Source: Croceimicrobium sp963977415
GTDB lineage: Bacteria; Bacteroidota; Bacteroidia; Flavobacteriales; Schleiferiaceae
Direction of reading: 5' to 3'
Length of the DNA: 64,000 nucleotides
Assembly (NCBI GenBank): GCA_963977415.1
Contig: CAXBOS010000009.1
Location: 82,602 to 146,601 of the forward strand
Each line of letters starts with the position of its first letter. Position 1 is the first letter of the stretch. Of this stretch, positions 1 through 9,472 are shown in pieces. Made by a program: the position numbers and the translations under genes. The notes below the pieces were generated by a model that was given only the letters and a program-made list of their open reading frames with translations, was not told the origin of the DNA and searched no databases.

Positions 1-10
1 TAAGATCTAA

Positions 11-1540
11 CTAGGCTCCCGCAGGACTAGATCGAACTGGGTTTTTTGGACTAGGGCTCGGTTTCGATGCAGTAATCTTGCGGCCTTTATTACCGCTACT
101 AGGCTTTTTAAAGCCAACACGTTTCATGCTACCCCATGCTTTCTTGCCTTCAAAGAAATAATCCCAGTTTCCAGTTACGGAACAATAAACCAAGAAGGGG
201 TGGAAAATAAGGGGTTCTAAAAGTCCGGCTAGTACTAAACGCAAAAGCTGACGGCGTTTCTTGTACTGGAAAAAAGTAATCTCTTCTATATAAAGGGTTG
301 CAATGGTAAAGGAAACCGTATAACCGTAAATTAAGGCGATAAAGAGATAAAGGAAGCTAATGTTTATAACGCCTAAAAGGCTGAATAAAACCAAAAGTAA
401 AATACCAAAGGCCTCAATAAGTGGCGCTAACCATTCGAATAATAACCAGTAAGGGTAGCTAATCATTCCTATTTTCCCGTAGTAAGGGTTTAGGAAAAGA
501 CGTTTATGGGCAAGTAAAGTTTCAAGTGCTCCGCGTGTCCAACGGTTTCTTTGGCGGCGCAAAACCGCCCAAGATTCAGGAACTTCGGTCCAGCACAAGG
601 GGTCAGGTACAAAACCTACAACATAATCTATATCCTTTTCGCGGGCATAACGGCGCATCCTTACGGTAAGCTCCATGTCTTCCCCAATAGTATCGTCATC
701 GTATCCGCCACAAGCAATAACCAGCTCTTTTTGGAATACTCCCAATGCGCCACTAATTAGTAGTAGGCCATCTAAAGATCCCCAGGCTACCCGACCTAAT
801 AGAAAAGACCGCAGATACTCTAGGGTTTGAAATTGCGATAGAAGTTTGTTGGGTACATTGATTTCGGTAATACGACCTTTTTCAATTTTACAGTTATTGG
901 CAATCCTTACCACACCACCGGTGGCAATCATGTTTTTCTCTGTTTCCTCAAGAAAAGGCTTCATTAGTTTTAGAAGACAGTCTTCTTCTAAAATACAGTC
1001 AACGTCAATGTTTAGGGTATACTCGCCGGTAGATACGTTAATAGCTGCATTTAGAGCGTCGGATTTACCGCCGTTCTCCTTATCAACCACCACCAGATTA
1101 TTGTAGGTTGGGTTTTTCGATTTGTAAACAGCCTTAACATTTTTTGTAGCTAAAGCATAATTCACCGCAAAGTCTACCGGTTCTAATTGATACTCTTCTA
1201 TCAATTTAATAAGGCTTCGATCACGACTACCATCATTAACAACAATCACCTCAAAATTGGGGTAGCGAATTGATAGGAGAGAGCGAACGTTTTCGATAAT
1301 ACTTGCTTCCTCATTGTAGGCTGGCGCCAAGATGGAAACAGTAGGTGCTTCTGGGCTTTGTAAAATATTTAGGTAATCGGTGTAGGAGTTACGACGTAGG
1401 TATTTACGAGCTTGCACCACAGACAAAATACCAAGGACGAGATAGGAAACCATTACAAAAACGGTGTAACCGTAAGTAACGAAAAAGAAGATATAGATTA
1501 ATACGTCTATTAATGAATTCTGATTATCAAATTCTATCAT
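11..1540 (-). CDS. Processive family 2 glycosyltransferase, membrane bound
   Basis: A 509-residue membrane glycosyltransferase, likely making an exopolysaccharide from a nucleotide sugar at the inner membrane. Two N-terminal membrane helices (about 12-45) precede a GT-A domain with VNDGS (101-105), the metal-binding D179-V-D181, GED (286-288) and the processive signature RRQRNRW (328-334). Hydrophobic helices follow at about 358-450, then a basic Ser/Pro tail. This matches the PgaC/IcaA/BcsA-like layout, but the sugar cannot be told. The start overlaps the preceding HEAT-repeat gene by 14 bases, so the two are co-transcribed. Partner genes may lie beyond the left edge. Confidence 0.85.
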   Translation of the reverse strand: MIEFDNQNSLIDVLIYIFFFVTYGYTVFVMVSYLVLGILSVVQARKYLRRNSYTDYLNILQSPEAPTVSILAPAYNEEASIIENVRSLLSIRYPNFEVIVVNDGSRDRSLIKLIEEYQLEPVDFAVNYALATKNVKAVYKSKNPTYNNLVVVDKENGGKSDALNAAINVSTGEYTLNIDVDCILEEDCLLKLMKPFLEETEKNMIATGGVVRIANNCKIEKGRITEINVPNKLLSQFQTLEYLRSFLLGRVAWGSLDGLLLISGALGVFQKELVIACGGYDDDTIGEDMELTVRMRRYAREKDIDYVVGFVPDPLCWTEVPESWAVLRRQRNRWTRGALETLLAHKRLFLNPYYGKIGMISYPYWLLFEWLAPLIEAFGILLLVLFSLLGVINISFLYLFIALIYGYTVSFTIATLYIEEITFFQYKKRRQLLRLVLAGLLEPLIFHPFLVYCSVTGNWDYFFEGKKAWGSMKRVGFKKPSSGNKGRKITASKPSPSPKNPVRSSPAGA

Positions 1541-2648
1541 CTAAAATATGCTTCACAATGCTTTCTCCTTTTTCGGAAAGCTCTTGTTCTTTGTAACTTA
1601 TTAATACGTCTCTGCGTCCCATTCGCTTTAAAGACTGTGCGGCTTCAAAAACTAAGTCGTACTCTTTTTCGCGGGCAATGGTTTCTCTCAGGAAGCCAAC
1701 TTCTTTGGAGCCTCCTAAGTCGCCCATAGCGCGTAAGATTTGTTTTTTAATTCTAATTTTCTTGGTCAGTTCGTACACTTCGTAAAGATTCTCTAGGCAT
1801 TCAGCATAAGCCAATTCACGTGCTGTTTCAATGGCTTTCTCTTGTACCTTTTCATCTTTATGATAAAGTAGTTTCCGAAGTTCTCCTTTTTCGTGATACT
1901 GATTGAGGTGACGCATAATCATTAAACCAAAAACAACCACTGAGTTATTTTCAGATCTTAACCATTTCCCTACACGATCAATTAGCTCATATTCAAACTT
2001 TAAACTTTGATCTAGTAATCTGATCTGCTGCCATTCACTCATCGGAGTATCTAAGTCATCAAGAAAGCCCATGGCTTTTTTTCCGCCGAGTTTTACGGCA
2101 GCATACTGAGCTTCGTAGCGTACATTTTGATTTTCGTAATCAGTGTATTGTAAAATGTCGAATAATGATTCGCCCATGCGCATGGTGCTCAGATCATTAA
2201 TGGCCTTAGCCTTGATGTGCCATTCTCCCGTACGTAGGTTGTCTAAAGCTATTTGTTTAAGACCAATCTCACGGTAAAGCATCTCCAAACGGTTGAAGGC
2301 TTCGCCACCCAGATTTCGATGATAATATAGAATGAGCTCGTTAAGAATCGCCATATTCGACTTGCGGTAGAGGGCAGAATCTACAATACGATTGATTTTT
2401 TTGATAGCATCTTTAAATTCTCCACCGTCATATTCACTAAAAACAATTTCTTGAATAATAGGCTCCACACTTCGGCTGATACGTCTTTCACGATTTTCAA
2501 CACTATTTTTTCTAGATCTTTCACGCAAAACAATAATAACCATCACAGCCGCCAGTATCAAAAGGCTGATTACCAGAAAGAGTACGATTTTGTATCGCGG
2601 CTCAAGGGCTACTAGGAAGTAATAAGTTTCAGTGAAAAATCTGCGCAC
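1527..2648 (-). CDS. HEAT-repeat protein with one N-terminal membrane anchor
   Basis: A 373-residue protein with one membrane helix (about 19-41), a charged stretch, then a long all-helical region with HEAT-like pairs such as NVRYEAQYAAVKLGG and EKVQEKAIETARELA. HEAT repeats are protein-interaction scaffolds, and I see no catalytic motif. It lies 6 bases after the response regulator and overlaps the glycosyltransferase by 14 bases. I infer that it couples the regulator to the glycosyltransferase at the membrane. That role is untested and the exact family is unknown to me. Confidence 0.7.
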   Translation of the reverse strand: MRRFFTETYYFLVALEPRYKIVLFLVISLLILAAVMVIIVLRERSRKNSVENRERRISRSVEPIIQEIVFSEYDGGEFKDAIKKINRIVDSALYRKSNMAILNELILYYHRNLGGEAFNRLEMLYREIGLKQIALDNLRTGEWHIKAKAINDLSTMRMGESLFDILQYTDYENQNVRYEAQYAAVKLGGKKAMGFLDDLDTPMSEWQQIRLLDQSLKFEYELIDRVGKWLRSENNSVVVFGLMIMRHLNQYHEKGELRKLLYHKDEKVQEKAIETARELAYAECLENLYEVYELTKKIRIKKQILRAMGDLGGSKEVGFLRETIAREKEYDLVFEAAQSLKRMGRRDVLISYKEQELSEKGESIVKHILDDRI

Positions 2649-2654
2649 GATGAT

Positions 2655-3032
2655 TTATTTTTTAGCGTTTTTCAACAGCTTTTTAATTCTAACGGATAAC
2701 TCATTTGGACTAAAGGGCTTGGTCATAAAGTCATCTGCGCCAAGGTCAAAAGCTTTTAAAACAGCCGTTTCAGAGTTTAGTGATGTTAACATTAAAACGG
2801 GGGCATCAGTTCCTCTCTCCTTTAATATCTTAACAAGCTCGAAGCCGCTAATAAAAGGCATCATAATGTCACTAATAATTATTTGATACTCCTCGCTTTC
2901 AATCTTCTGAATAGCTTTCTCGCCATCTTCAGCCGTATCAACATCGTAACCATCTTTGGTTAGTTTAAAGGCTAATGCGTCACGAATTAACGGTTCGTCA
3001 TCAACAATTAATATTTTTGCTATATCACTCAT
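2655..3032 (-). CDS. Receiver-only response regulator
   Basis: A 125-residue CheY-type receiver domain with no output domain. It shows the acidic pair D11-D12, the phospho-acceptor D55 in IISDIMMP, the switch MLTS and the conserved Lys in MTKPFSP. No kinase is adjacent, so its phosphodonor is unknown. It is the first gene of a three-gene minus-strand operon with the HEAT-repeat protein and the glycosyltransferase, which suggests it acts through protein contact rather than DNA binding. A -7 element lies 29 bases upstream. Confidence 0.9.
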   Translation of the reverse strand: MSDIAKILIVDDEPLIRDALAFKLTKDGYDVDTAEDGEKAIQKIESEEYQIIISDIMMPFISGFELVKILKERGTDAPVLMLTSLNSETAVLKAFDLGADDFMTKPFSPNELSVRIKKLLKNAKK

Positions 3033-3060
3033 GGTCTCGTAAAATTCTTTTTGAACACAA

Positions 3061-3068
3061 CAAATGTA
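3061..3068 (-). promoter_or_regulatory. Bacteroidota -7 element for the regulator operon
   Basis: Minus-strand TACATTTG matches TAnnTTTG 29 bases before the response regulator start. I saw no clear -33 element. Confidence 0.5.
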
Positions 3069-3140
3069 TTTTTTAATATAAGTAGAATTCCCAAATTTAG
3101 ATTAAAGGTTTAAAATTTAAGACGTGCAGCACATACAATT

Positions 3141-3884
3141 ATGAACAAAAGGTTAAATAGCATCGGTGAATTGATTAGCAGGTCTACTCTAAACCATGAA
3201 AGTTCGATAGTTGTATTCACCGGAGCGGGTATGAGTGCGGAAAGTGGCATCAGTACTTTTCGTGATCAAAATGGTCTTTGGGAGAATCATAAAGTGGAAG
3301 ATGTAGCAAGTATTGAAGCTTGGGACCGTAATCGGGCTTTGGTGTTGGACTTTTACAACCAACGTCGTCGTCAATTATTGCAGGTGAAACCCAATAAAGG
3401 ACACGAGGCCTTGGCAAATATGGAAAAGGGTTTCCCTAATTTGCAAGAAATAACTCAAAATGTGGATGATCTGCACGAAAGAGCGGGGCAAACCAATGTC
3501 TTGCACTTGCATGGTCAATTGCGAACTTCTCGCAGCACTGGGCCAGGTCAGGAAGTTTACGATATTGATGGATCAGAACTGTCTTTAGGAGATACTTGTC
3601 CCAACGGTTTCCAATTACGACCTAATATAGTTTGGTTCGGAGAGATGGTTCCGGCCTTCGAAGAAGCGCTTTCCATCGTCTCGCAATGTGATTTGTTGAT
3701 AGTTGTGGGTACTTCCTTAGCAGTATATCCAGCTGCTAGTTTGTTAAATTATGTTAGCGCACAAACCGATATTCTTTTAATTGATCCTAATGAACCCAGT
3801 TTCAGAGGCTCTAAGCATATTTATCATTTTCCCGCTAAAGCGTCGCATGGCCTTGTGGAACTCGCAAGATTATTAATGTCTTAG
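3141..3884 (+). CDS. cobB: Sir2-family NAD-dependent deacylase lacking the zinc cysteines
   Basis: A 247-residue sirtuin. It has the NAD-binding GAGMSAESG (28-36), TQNVDD (105-110) and the catalytic His124 in HLHG. Tyr72 and Arg75 in FYNQRRRQL form the Y-x-x-R pair known from class III sirtuins that remove succinyl and malonyl groups, so a desuccinylase activity is likely. The small zinc module normally holds two CxxC pairs; here the segment 125-160 has only Cys153, so zinc binding is probably lost. It stands alone, divergent from the response regulator operon. The symbol is by family only. Confidence 0.88.
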   Translation: MNKRLNSIGELISRSTLNHESSIVVFTGAGMSAESGISTFRDQNGLWENHKVEDVASIEAWDRNRALVLDFYNQRRRQLLQVKPNKGHEALANMEKGFPNLQEITQNVDDLHERAGQTNVLHLHGQLRTSRSTGPGQEVYDIDGSELSLGDTCPNGFQLRPNIVWFGEMVPAFEEALSIVSQCDLLIVVGTSLAVYPAASLLNYVSAQTDILLIDPNEPSFRGSKHIYHFPAKASHGLVELARLLMS

Positions 3885-3911
3885 CGCCTTAAAAATTCCA
3901 TTTATAAATTA

Positions 3912-3919
3912 TATCTTTG
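3912..3919 (+). promoter_or_regulatory. -7 element for rimP-nusA-infB
   Basis: TATCTTTG matches TAnnTTTG 47 bases before the rimP start and just after the sirtuin gene. Confidence 0.55.
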
Positions 3920-3966
3920 CCGCAAATTGAGGGGGCTATTGTCCCCTCTTTTATTAGGCGATAACT

Positions 3967-4431
3967 ATGGATAAGGCGAAAGTTAGAGAATTGTTGGATC
4001 GGGCTCTTGAGCAAGAGTCGGCATTTTTAATTGATTTTTCGATTAGTTCATCTAATGTTATAAACGTTAGCGTTGATACTTTGGAAGGTATAACCCTAAA
4101 AGGTATAACCGCAGTTAGTCGCATGATAGAGCATAATTTGGACCGTGAAGTTGAAGATTTCGAATTAAGTGTAAGTTCCCCAGGAGTTGGTAGCCCTTTA
4201 TTGGTTAAAGAACAGTATATCCAAAATATTGGTCGCGACTTAAAGGTTAAAACAACTAATGATGAGGAATTTGTGGGTGAATTGCTTTCTTTTGAGGAGG
4301 AGATTTTAACTTTGCAGTGGGAAGAACGTGTGCCCAAAGAAGTTGGGAAAGGAAAAGTAACAGTAAAAAATGAGGCTCACATAGCTTTAGCGGACGTGAA
4401 AGAAGCTAAGGTTCAGGTGAGATTCAATTAA
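3967..4431 (+). CDS. rimP: Ribosome maturation factor RimP
   Basis: A 154-residue cytoplasmic protein needed for 30S subunit assembly. The N-terminal alpha/beta half carries a recognisable segment FELSVSSPGVGSPL (family form VSSPGLxRPL), followed by a small SH3-like barrel. It is the first gene of the classic rimP-nusA-infB order, 13 bases before nusA, and that order strengthens the call. Length is normal for the family. Confidence 0.93.
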   Translation: MDKAKVRELLDRALEQESAFLIDFSISSSNVINVSVDTLEGITLKGITAVSRMIEHNLDREVEDFELSVSSPGVGSPLLVKEQYIQNIGRDLKVKTTNDEEFVGELLSFEEEILTLQWEERVPKEVGKGKVTVKNEAHIALADVKEAKVQVRFN

Positions 4432-4444
4432 GGAATAGGCAGCT

Positions 4445-5680
4445 ATGGAAAATCAGGCTATTATAGAGAGTTTTGCCGACTTTAAAGACGAGAAAAACAT
4501 TGACAGAGTTACGCTTATGGCGATTCTGGAGGATGCTCTGCGTAATCAGCTTAAGAAAAAATATGGCAGCGATGATAACTTTGATATCATCGTAAACCCG
4601 GATAAAGGGGATGTGGAAATTTGGAGAAACCGTGTAATTGTTGAAGACGATGAGTTGGAAGACGACAATACCGAAATAGCTCTAAGTGAAGCATTGAAAA
4701 TCGAGCCTGACTTCGAAGTTGGTGAGGAAGTGTCAGAAGAGTTGAAGCTAATCGATCAAGGACGTCGCTTCGTTTTGGCTTTCCGTCAGAACTTAGTGCA
4801 GAAAATACAAGAGCACGACAACAGTATCATCTACAAGAAGTACAAAGACATGGAAGGTGAAATCCTTACCGGAGAAGTACATCATGTTAGACCAAGAGCA
4901 GTTATCATTTATGATGATGACCAAAACGAATTGATCTTACCAAAAGATCAGCAAATTCCCCGCGACTTCTTCCGCAAAGGAGATACTATTCGTGCGGTTG
5001 TGAAAGATGTGGATTTAAGAGGAACCAAGCCGGTTATTATCCTATCTCGCACTAGCGAGAAGTTCTTGGAAAAGCTTTTTGAACAGGAAATTCCTGAAGT
5101 TTTTGATGGTTTAATTACCGTGAAAAAAGTAGTTCGTGAGCCAGGTGAAAAAGCTAAAGTAGCAGTAGAGTCTTACGATGATCGCATTGATCCAGTAGGG
5201 GCTTGTGTTGGAATGAAAGGAAGCCGAATTCATGGTATAGTGCGTGAATTAGGAAACGAGAATATTGATGTTATCAATTATACGAGTAATGATCAGCTTT
5301 TAATTCAAAGGGCCTTAAGTCCTGCGAAAATTAGCAGCATTACATTGGATACTGAGGCCGCTAGAGCAGATGTGTTTTTAAAACCAGAAGAGGTTTCTAA
5401 AGCTATTGGTAAAAGAGGCTTAAATATAAAATTAGCTGGTCTTTTAACTGGCTATGAAATAGACGTGTATCGCGATGTTGATGAGAATGAAGATGTAGAG
5501 CTAACCGAGTTTTCGGATGAAATCGAAGCTTGGGTTATTGAGGCTCTGCGTACCATCGGTTGTGATACCGCGAAAAGTGTGTTAGATTTATCTGTGGAGG
5601 AATTAGCTACTAGAACCGATCTAGAGCAAGAGACCATAGAAGATGTGCGCAGGGTGCTGCGTGCTGAGTTTGAGGAATAA
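4445..5680 (+). CDS. nusA: Transcription termination/antitermination factor NusA
   Basis: A 411-residue RNA polymerase-associated factor that modulates pausing, termination and antitermination. Order seen: N-terminal polymerase-binding domain (1-130), S1 domain (about 135-200), then two KH-type domains with VGACVGMKGSRIHGI and KAIGKRGLNIKLA. The C-terminus (about 355-411) is a single helix-hairpin-helix-like segment rather than the two acidic repeats of enterobacterial NusA, as expected in Bacteroidota. It sits between rimP and infB with 13- and 15-base gaps. Confidence 0.95.
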   Translation: MENQAIIESFADFKDEKNIDRVTLMAILEDALRNQLKKKYGSDDNFDIIVNPDKGDVEIWRNRVIVEDDELEDDNTEIALSEALKIEPDFEVGEEVSEELKLIDQGRRFVLAFRQNLVQKIQEHDNSIIYKKYKDMEGEILTGEVHHVRPRAVIIYDDDQNELILPKDQQIPRDFFRKGDTIRAVVKDVDLRGTKPVIILSRTSEKFLEKLFEQEIPEVFDGLITVKKVVREPGEKAKVAVESYDDRIDPVGACVGMKGSRIHGIVRELGNENIDVINYTSNDQLLIQRALSPAKISSITLDTEAARADVFLKPEEVSKAIGKRGLNIKLAGLLTGYEIDVYRDVDENEDVELTEFSDEIEAWVIEALRTIGCDTAKSVLDLSVEELATRTDLEQETIEDVRRVLRAEFEE

Positions 5681-5695
5681 TTTTAAATTAATTAC

Positions 5696-8680
5696 ATGGC
5701 TGAAAAGTCGCTACGACTTAGTCAACTGGCAAAAGAGTGTAATATTGGAGTAAGCACAGTTTCTGATTTTCTTCAGCAACTAGGTGTGGAGGAAAAGTTA
5801 CGCCCAAATACCAAAGTTTCTGGAGATTACATTCAGAAGGTTATGGAAAAGTTTGCGCCAGACAAAGCTAAAAAAGAAGCTTCTGATGAAGTAGTTCGGA
5901 AGAAGCAAGAGGAAAAAGAAGCAATGTTGCGTGAGCGTGAAGAAGAACGCGCAGCGGAAGAGGCTTCTAAACCTATTTTGGCAGGACCTAAAATGGTTGG
6001 CAAAATAGATTTAGAGTCGAAAGCTAAACCTGCAAGCAAAGAGGAACCACCGAAGCCTAAAGCTCCGGAGCCTAAAGAAGAGACCCCAGAAATAATTGCG
6101 GAAACTCCTGTTCCTGTTGAAGCGCCTCCCAAAGAGGAGCCCAAAGCAGTAGAAGTAGCAGCCCCTAAAGAGGTTGAAAAAGAAGTTAAGGCTGAAGAGC
6201 CGAAAGCGGAGCCAATTGCAGAAAAGAAAGAAGAAATTTCAGTAGTAGAACCTACTATTAAAAAGGAGCCTATTGTTAAGGAGGAACCAAAAGCAGCGGA
6301 AAAGCAGCCGGAGGAAATTCCTGCAGTTGAAGAGAAAAAGGAAGAGCTTAAAAAAGCTTCTGCTAAGCCAGCGGCAGAAAAACCTGTGGTGCGCTTCACT
6401 AAAGCCACTCCTAAGGAAGAGCCCGCTAAAGCCATTGAAGCCGAAGCAGCAAAGCCTAGCGAAGCAGAATCCTCTGAGGAGGAAGCTCCTAAAGAGAATA
6501 ATGATATTACTACCAAGTATGCTAAACTTAGTGGACCTAAGTTTACGGGTGAAAAGGTAGACCTTAGTAAGTTTGAAAAGAAACCAAAGAAGAAAGTAGC
6601 TTCTAGTGTTGACAATAAAGCGGATCTAAATAAAAAACGCAAACGGAAGAGAATTCCAAGCCCTGGTGAAACTAATACCAATACTCGTCCTGGTCAAGCC
6701 GGTGCTGGGGCTATACCATCAGGTCCCAACAAAGGAAGGCCAAGTCGCGGAGCGAAACCAGAACCGAAGCGCGAGCTAACTGAAGAGGAAGTTCAAAAGC
6801 AAATTAAAGAGACCCTAGAAAAATTAACTAGTGGTGGACGTAAGAATAAAGGAGCTAAACTTCGTCGTGAGAAACGTCAGGAAAGAAGAGAGCAAGATGC
6901 CTTAAACGAGGCCATACAGCAAGAGGAAGATAAAATCATTAAGGTAACGGAATTTGTAACCGTAAGTGAATTAGCAAATATGATGGATGTTGGGGCAACT
7001 CAAATTATCTCATCGTGTATGTCACTTGGTATGATGGTAACCTTAAATCAGCGTCTGGACGCAGAAACCTTAACTATTGTAGCCGACGAATTCGGATTCC
7101 AAGTAGAGTTCGTAGATTCTGAAGTAACAGATGCAATAGCAGAAGAAGCAGATTTAGAAGAAGATTTACTACCGCGTGCACCAATTGTAACGGTAATGGG
7201 TCACGTTGATCATGGTAAAACATCTTTATTGGATTATATCCGTAAGGCCAATGTTATAGCCGGTGAATCGGGTGGTATTACTCAGCATATTGGGGCTTAT
7301 TCTGTAGAAATTGAAAGTGGTCAACATATTACTTTCCTCGATACTCCTGGTCACGAAGCCTTTACAGCGATGCGTGCTAGAGGTGCCAAGGTTACGGATG
7401 TTGCCATTATCGTAGTGGCAGCGGATGACGCAGTAATGCCTCAAACCAAAGAAGCAATTAGCCATGCGCAGGCAGCAGGTGTTCCAATCGTATTTGCGAT
7501 TAACAAGGTAGACCGTGACGTTGCCAATCCTGAAAAGATTAAAGAGCAATTGGCGCAAATGAACCTTCTAGTAGAAGACTGGGGTGGGAAAGTACAATCG
7601 CAAGATATTTCTGCTAAGTCTGGTCTAGGGGTGAATGAAATTTTAGAAAAAGTATTGCTGGAAGCAGAAATGCTTAACTTAAGAGCAAACCCTAATCGTC
7701 GTGCAAGCGGTGCGGTAATTGAAGCAGCCTTAGATAAAGGTCGTGGATATGTTACTACCATCTTGGTGCAAAATGGTACCTTGAAAATTGGTGATTATGT
7801 TTTAGCTGGACAGTATAGTGGTAAGGTTAAAGCCATGTTAGATGAAAGGGGTCACCGTGTTGAAGCAGCTGGTCCTGCTCGTCCGGTAACTATTCTTGGT
7901 TTAGATGGTGCCCCACAAGCGGGTGATAATTTTACCGTTATGGAGGATGAGCGTGAAGCGAAGCAAATTGCAGCGAAACGTACTCAGTTGCAACGTGAGC
8001 AAAGTGCGCGTTCTCAGAAAAACCTTACACTCGAAGAAATTGGCCGTCGTTTAGCGGTTGGAGATTTCCAAGAATTGAATGTTATTGTTAAAGGTGATGT
8101 GGATGGTTCTATTGAAGCATTAGCCGATAGTTTACAGAAACTTTCTACTGAGGAGATTCAAGTAAATATTATCCACAAGGCAGTAGGTCAGATTTCGGAG
8201 GGAGATATCCTTCTTGCAGCAGCATCGAATGCCATTATTGTTGGATTCCAAGTACGCCCATCTTCAAGCGCTAGAAGACTAGCAGAGAAAGAACATGTAG
8301 ACGTTAGACTTTACTCTATTATCTATGATGCGATTAACGAAATTAAAGATGCGATGGAAGGTATGCTTTCACCAGACTTTAAAGAGGAGATCGTTTGTAA
8401 TGTTGAAATCCGTGAGACCTTCAAAATATCTAAGGTAGGAACCATTGCTGGTTGTTATGTACTAGATGGAACGATTACACGTAACACCGATGTTCGTATT
8501 ATTCGTGATGGAGTAGTAGTTTATACTGGCGAGTTGGCTTCCTTGAAACGTTTCAAAGACGACGTGAAAGAAGTGAAGAAAGGCTACGAATGTGGATTGA
8601 ATATCAAGAACTACAATGATATTAGAGTAGGCGATATTATCGAAGGCTACCAACAAGTAGAAGTTAAGAAAACGCTCTAA
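5696..8680 (+). CDS. infB: Translation initiation factor IF-2
   Basis: A 994-residue GTPase that brings initiator tRNA to the ribosome. An N-terminal IF2_N-type helix-turn-helix (1-55) is followed by a low-complexity Lys/Glu/Pro/Ala linker (about 60-370), a second IF2_N-like segment (about 420-470), and the G domain with P-loop GHVDHGKTS (starting near 502), DTPGHEAF and NKVD. EF-Tu-like domains 2, 3 and 4 follow. The lysine-rich linker yields a long antisense open frame that is not a gene. It is last in the operon, with a strong terminator 20 bases after the stop. Confidence 0.96.
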   Translation: MAEKSLRLSQLAKECNIGVSTVSDFLQQLGVEEKLRPNTKVSGDYIQKVMEKFAPDKAKKEASDEVVRKKQEEKEAMLREREEERAAEEASKPILAGPKMVGKIDLESKAKPASKEEPPKPKAPEPKEETPEIIAETPVPVEAPPKEEPKAVEVAAPKEVEKEVKAEEPKAEPIAEKKEEISVVEPTIKKEPIVKEEPKAAEKQPEEIPAVEEKKEELKKASAKPAAEKPVVRFTKATPKEEPAKAIEAEAAKPSEAESSEEEAPKENNDITTKYAKLSGPKFTGEKVDLSKFEKKPKKKVASSVDNKADLNKKRKRKRIPSPGETNTNTRPGQAGAGAIPSGPNKGRPSRGAKPEPKRELTEEEVQKQIKETLEKLTSGGRKNKGAKLRREKRQERREQDALNEAIQQEEDKIIKVTEFVTVSELANMMDVGATQIISSCMSLGMMVTLNQRLDAETLTIVADEFGFQVEFVDSEVTDAIAEEADLEEDLLPRAPIVTVMGHVDHGKTSLLDYIRKANVIAGESGGITQHIGAYSVEIESGQHITFLDTPGHEAFTAMRARGAKVTDVAIIVVAADDAVMPQTKEAISHAQAAGVPIVFAINKVDRDVANPEKIKEQLAQMNLLVEDWGGKVQSQDISAKSGLGVNEILEKVLLEAEMLNLRANPNRRASGAVIEAALDKGRGYVTTILVQNGTLKIGDYVLAGQYSGKVKAMLDERGHRVEAAGPARPVTILGLDGAPQAGDNFTVMEDEREAKQIAAKRTQLQREQSARSQKNLTLEEIGRRLAVGDFQELNVIVKGDVDGSIEALADSLQKLSTEEIQVNIIHKAVGQISEGDILLAAASNAIIVGFQVRPSSSARRLAEKEHVDVRLYSIIYDAINEIKDAMEGMLSPDFKEEIVCNVEIRETFKISKVGTIAGCYVLDGTITRNTDVRIIRDGVVVYTGELASLKRFKDDVKEVKKGYECGLNIKNYNDIRVGDIIEGYQQVEVKKTL

Positions 8681-8700
8681 TTAAATAGCTCATAAATTTA

Positions 8701-8730
8701 AAAGCCGACTTGAAAAAGTCGGCTTTTTTT
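8701..8730 (+). terminator. Intrinsic terminator after infB
   Basis: Perfect 11-bp stem AAAGCCGACTT / AAGTCGGCTTT with a GAAA tetraloop, running straight into a T tract. Confidence 0.9.
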
Positions 8731-9025
8731 ATGTTTGCTAACTTGTGGTTCTTCTGTAGAAGTGAAATGAAGCTATGGAATTTTAGCTTATAACCTACCC
8801 AGTCCGGATTGTTTTCGAAAGAGTAGCCGATGGTGCAGGTTATCAGAGTTGTAGCATAAACGAAATCCTCTTGTATAATTTACTGATCTTTCAATGGCAG
8901 TCTGCTAATGGTGCTCCTTTTTACCCTTAGCATGAAGAGGACTGTCAATGAGGGACTTTGGCATATACTGGAATATAATATTGGCGAAAAAAGAAGTTTT
9001 AGGAGCTATGTAGTAAACGCGTATT
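8731..9025. other. Gene-free interval between infB and the SPOR gene
   Basis: About 295 bases with no plausible reading frame, no tRNA fold and no repeat that I recognise. It could hold a decayed gene or a small RNA, but nothing in the sequence positively shows either. Confidence 0.4.
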
Positions 9026-9442
9026 CTAATCTTCCGTATTTAGCTTCGGATACTTAATGTTTGTCTCCACCACAAAACTGCCAGGAAACTCGTTTATAAT
9101 TTTACGTAGAAAGGCTTCGGCTTCCAAACGCGTTCTGAAATCACCGATTTGAGTGCGGTATTCCGGTACCTCGTATAGCAAATAGGCGGGCACATCGTGA
9201 TAAATTTTTAAAAATTGCCCTCTTTGTTTTAGGCAATCACTTTTATTTCCATTGAAAATTTGCACCCGAAAACCTTTCAACTCTTTGAATTTTTCCCCTT
9301 TACGTTGCATCAAGAAGAGCGTGTTTTGCACAGCAGGACTCATTTCCACTCGAGCAGACCCAGAGTTTGTTGAAATAGTTTGTGCATCTAATTGAAAGCC
9401 AAAGAGCAAGAAAAAAACAAAGAGAAATGAATTTTTAAGCAT
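9026..9442 (-). CDS. Secreted SPOR-like domain protein
   Basis: The chosen start gives 138 residues with a clean signal peptide (MLKNSFLFVFF...QLDAQ). A longer frame opens at 9505, but a -7 element at 9465-9472 lies inside it, so the internal ATG is the likelier start. The mature part has the SPOR-like segments FRVQIFNGNK, YLLYEVPEYRTQIGDFRTRLEAEAFL and FVVETNIKYP. SPOR domains bind septal peptidoglycan lacking stem peptides, so an envelope or division role is likely. It is divergent from the act operon with no obvious functional link. Confidence 0.8.
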   Translation of the reverse strand: MLKNSFLFVFFLLFGFQLDAQTISTNSGSARVEMSPAVQNTLFLMQRKGEKFKELKGFRVQIFNGNKSDCLKQRGQFLKIYHDVPAYLLYEVPEYRTQIGDFRTRLEAEAFLRKIINEFPGSFVVETNIKYPKLNTED

Positions 9443-9464
9443 GGTTTTTAGGTAAAATTTAACG

Positions 9465-9472
9465 CAAAAGTA
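9465..9472 (-). promoter_or_regulatory. -7 element for the SPOR gene
   Basis: Minus-strand TACTTTTG matches TAnnTTTG 22 bases before the chosen ATG, and it decides the start of that gene. Confidence 0.5.

Noticed and set aside
5833..6681. 282-codon antisense frame inside infB
   Set aside because: It mirrors the repetitive Lys/Glu/Ala/Pro linker of IF-2; the Ser/Leu/Gly-rich product has no domain and no start signal.
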